NCBI RefSeq assembly: GCF_001758225.1 | Contig: NZ_MAST01000001.1 | Coordinates: 419,126-483,125, forward strand | From: Humibacillus sp. DSM 29435 | Lineage (GTDB): Bacteria > Actinomycetota > Actinomycetes > Actinomycetales > Dermatophilaceae | Length of the DNA: 64,000 nucleotides | Direction: 5' to 3' | Shown: one piece after another, positions 63,865 through 64,000 of the stretch | Position numbering within the stretch: position 1 is the first letter of the stretch | How the letters are laid out: the number at the start of each line of letters is the position of its first letter | Program-made: the position numbers and the translations under genes | Notes under the pieces: generated by a model | What the model was told of the DNA's origin: nothing | Database searches by the model: none | The model's input: the letters and a program-made list of their open reading frames with translations, nothing else

Positions 63865-64000
63865 TCAACCGGGAGCGGAAGTCTGCCGGGCCAGCGCGGC
63901 GGCCTCGCCGCGGTTCTTCACGCCAAGCTTGGCGAGCACGTGCGAGACGTGGATGCTGACGGTCTTCTCGCTGATGAACAAGCGGCCGGCGATCTCGCGG
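63865..64000 (-). CDS. LuxR-family regulator, C-terminal HTH (5' part outside window)
   Basis: The last 45 codons of a gene entering from the right edge. The product ends REIAGRLFISEKTVSIHVSHVLAKLGVKNRGEAAALARQ, the second half of a LuxR/GerE helix-turn-helix, with the recognition helix KTVSIHVSHVLAKL. The stop is TGA at 63867-63865. Whether it belongs to a two-component response regulator or a larger LAL-type ATPase regulator cannot be told. Confidence 0.85.
   Translation of the reverse strand, partial: REIAGRLFISEKTVSIHVSHVLAKLGVKNRGEAAALARQTSAPG

Noticed and set aside
1..64000. rRNA, tRNA, insertion sequences, prophage or integrated plasmid genes
   Set aside because: None seen: no CCA-ending cloverleaf candidates, no transposase, integrase or phage structural genes, and base composition is even apart from the small AT-rich patch near 53765-53805.

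Overview
The window is about 70% GC, densely coded on both strands, and contains no rRNA, tRNA, insertion sequence, integrase or CRISPR array. It reads as chromosome of a high-GC actinobacterium. Lineage markers are a DUF222/HNH protein, several putative leaderless promoters with a TAGGGT-type -10, an IdeR/DtxR-type iron box, a ClgR/PopR-like regulator with a ClpP pair, a probable 10-methyl fatty acid gene pair (tmsA-tmsB) and F420-type oxidoreductase families. Micrococcales, perhaps Intrasporangiaceae, fits best, but that placement is inference. Two genes run off the edges: the C-terminus of an ECF42-type sigma factor (left) and a LuxR-type DNA-binding C-terminus (right). No gene-free stretch exceeds about 300 bases.

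Layout. 1-5.9 kb: small enzymes (two alpha/beta hydrolases, methyltransferase, VOC protein), a Mop protein, YnfA, a small HTH protein behind a two-operator promoter, and a short membrane-protein gene. 5.9-8.7 kb: tmsA-tmsB. 8.8-10.8 kb: an ECF sigma factor and putative membrane anti-sigma factor, with an ECF-like promoter and a 4 x 13 bp tandem repeat as leader. 10.8-16.7 kb: DUF222/HNH protein, peptidoglycan-binding lipoprotein, DUF664 protein, a complete ECF42 sigma/YCII pair and an SDR. 16.8-23.2 kb: a stand-alone (p)ppGpp synthetase and a ferric iron ABC importer with an iron box, plus an MFS transporter. 23.3-29.8 kb: DUF389 protein, a 51-bp tandem repeat, lipoprotein, pentapeptide-repeat protein, PPOX protein and a penicillin-acylase-family enzyme.

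29.8-31.8 kb: two overlapping fluoride channel genes behind a well-matched fluoride riboswitch, then a universal stress protein. 32.2-35.7 kb: a DinB2-like polymerase lacking an aromatic steric gate, a KstD-like flavoprotein and idi. 35.7-38.4 kb: a ClpP pair whose promoter carries a perfect ClgR-type palindrome, two small genes and a convergent ClgR/PopR-like regulator ending in VAA. 38.5-45.9 kb: DUF3224, APH-fold kinase, DUF4118 protein, a 12-codon upstream ORF, a membrane protein coupled to a FUSC transporter, a second FUSC gene and a truncated PH-domain gene. 46-51.6 kb: MMPL exporter with TetR repressor, endonuclease IV, SDR and hydrolase. 51.8-64 kb: LysR regulator, TauE/SafE and DUF4395 genes around an AT-rich operator-like region, PfpI protein, an LLM-hemerythrin fusion, DUF2786 protein, a coupled esterase/ATP-grasp pair, Pit phosphate transporter genes, a SHOCT mini-protein and a DUF1345 protein.

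The most interesting signals are: (i) the octamer GGATGCCG, roughly ten times over-represented, strand-skewed and placed as an inverted pair in a terminator; (ii) the fluoride riboswitch with a complementary Shine-Dalgarno segment; (iii) the ClgR-box/ClpP unit; (iv) the HTH gene with two palindromes bracketing its promoter; (v) the repeat leader of the sigma factor; and (vi) the esterase/ATP-grasp pair, the best candidate for an unassigned pathway. Positions and motifs were read by eye; no database search was possible.
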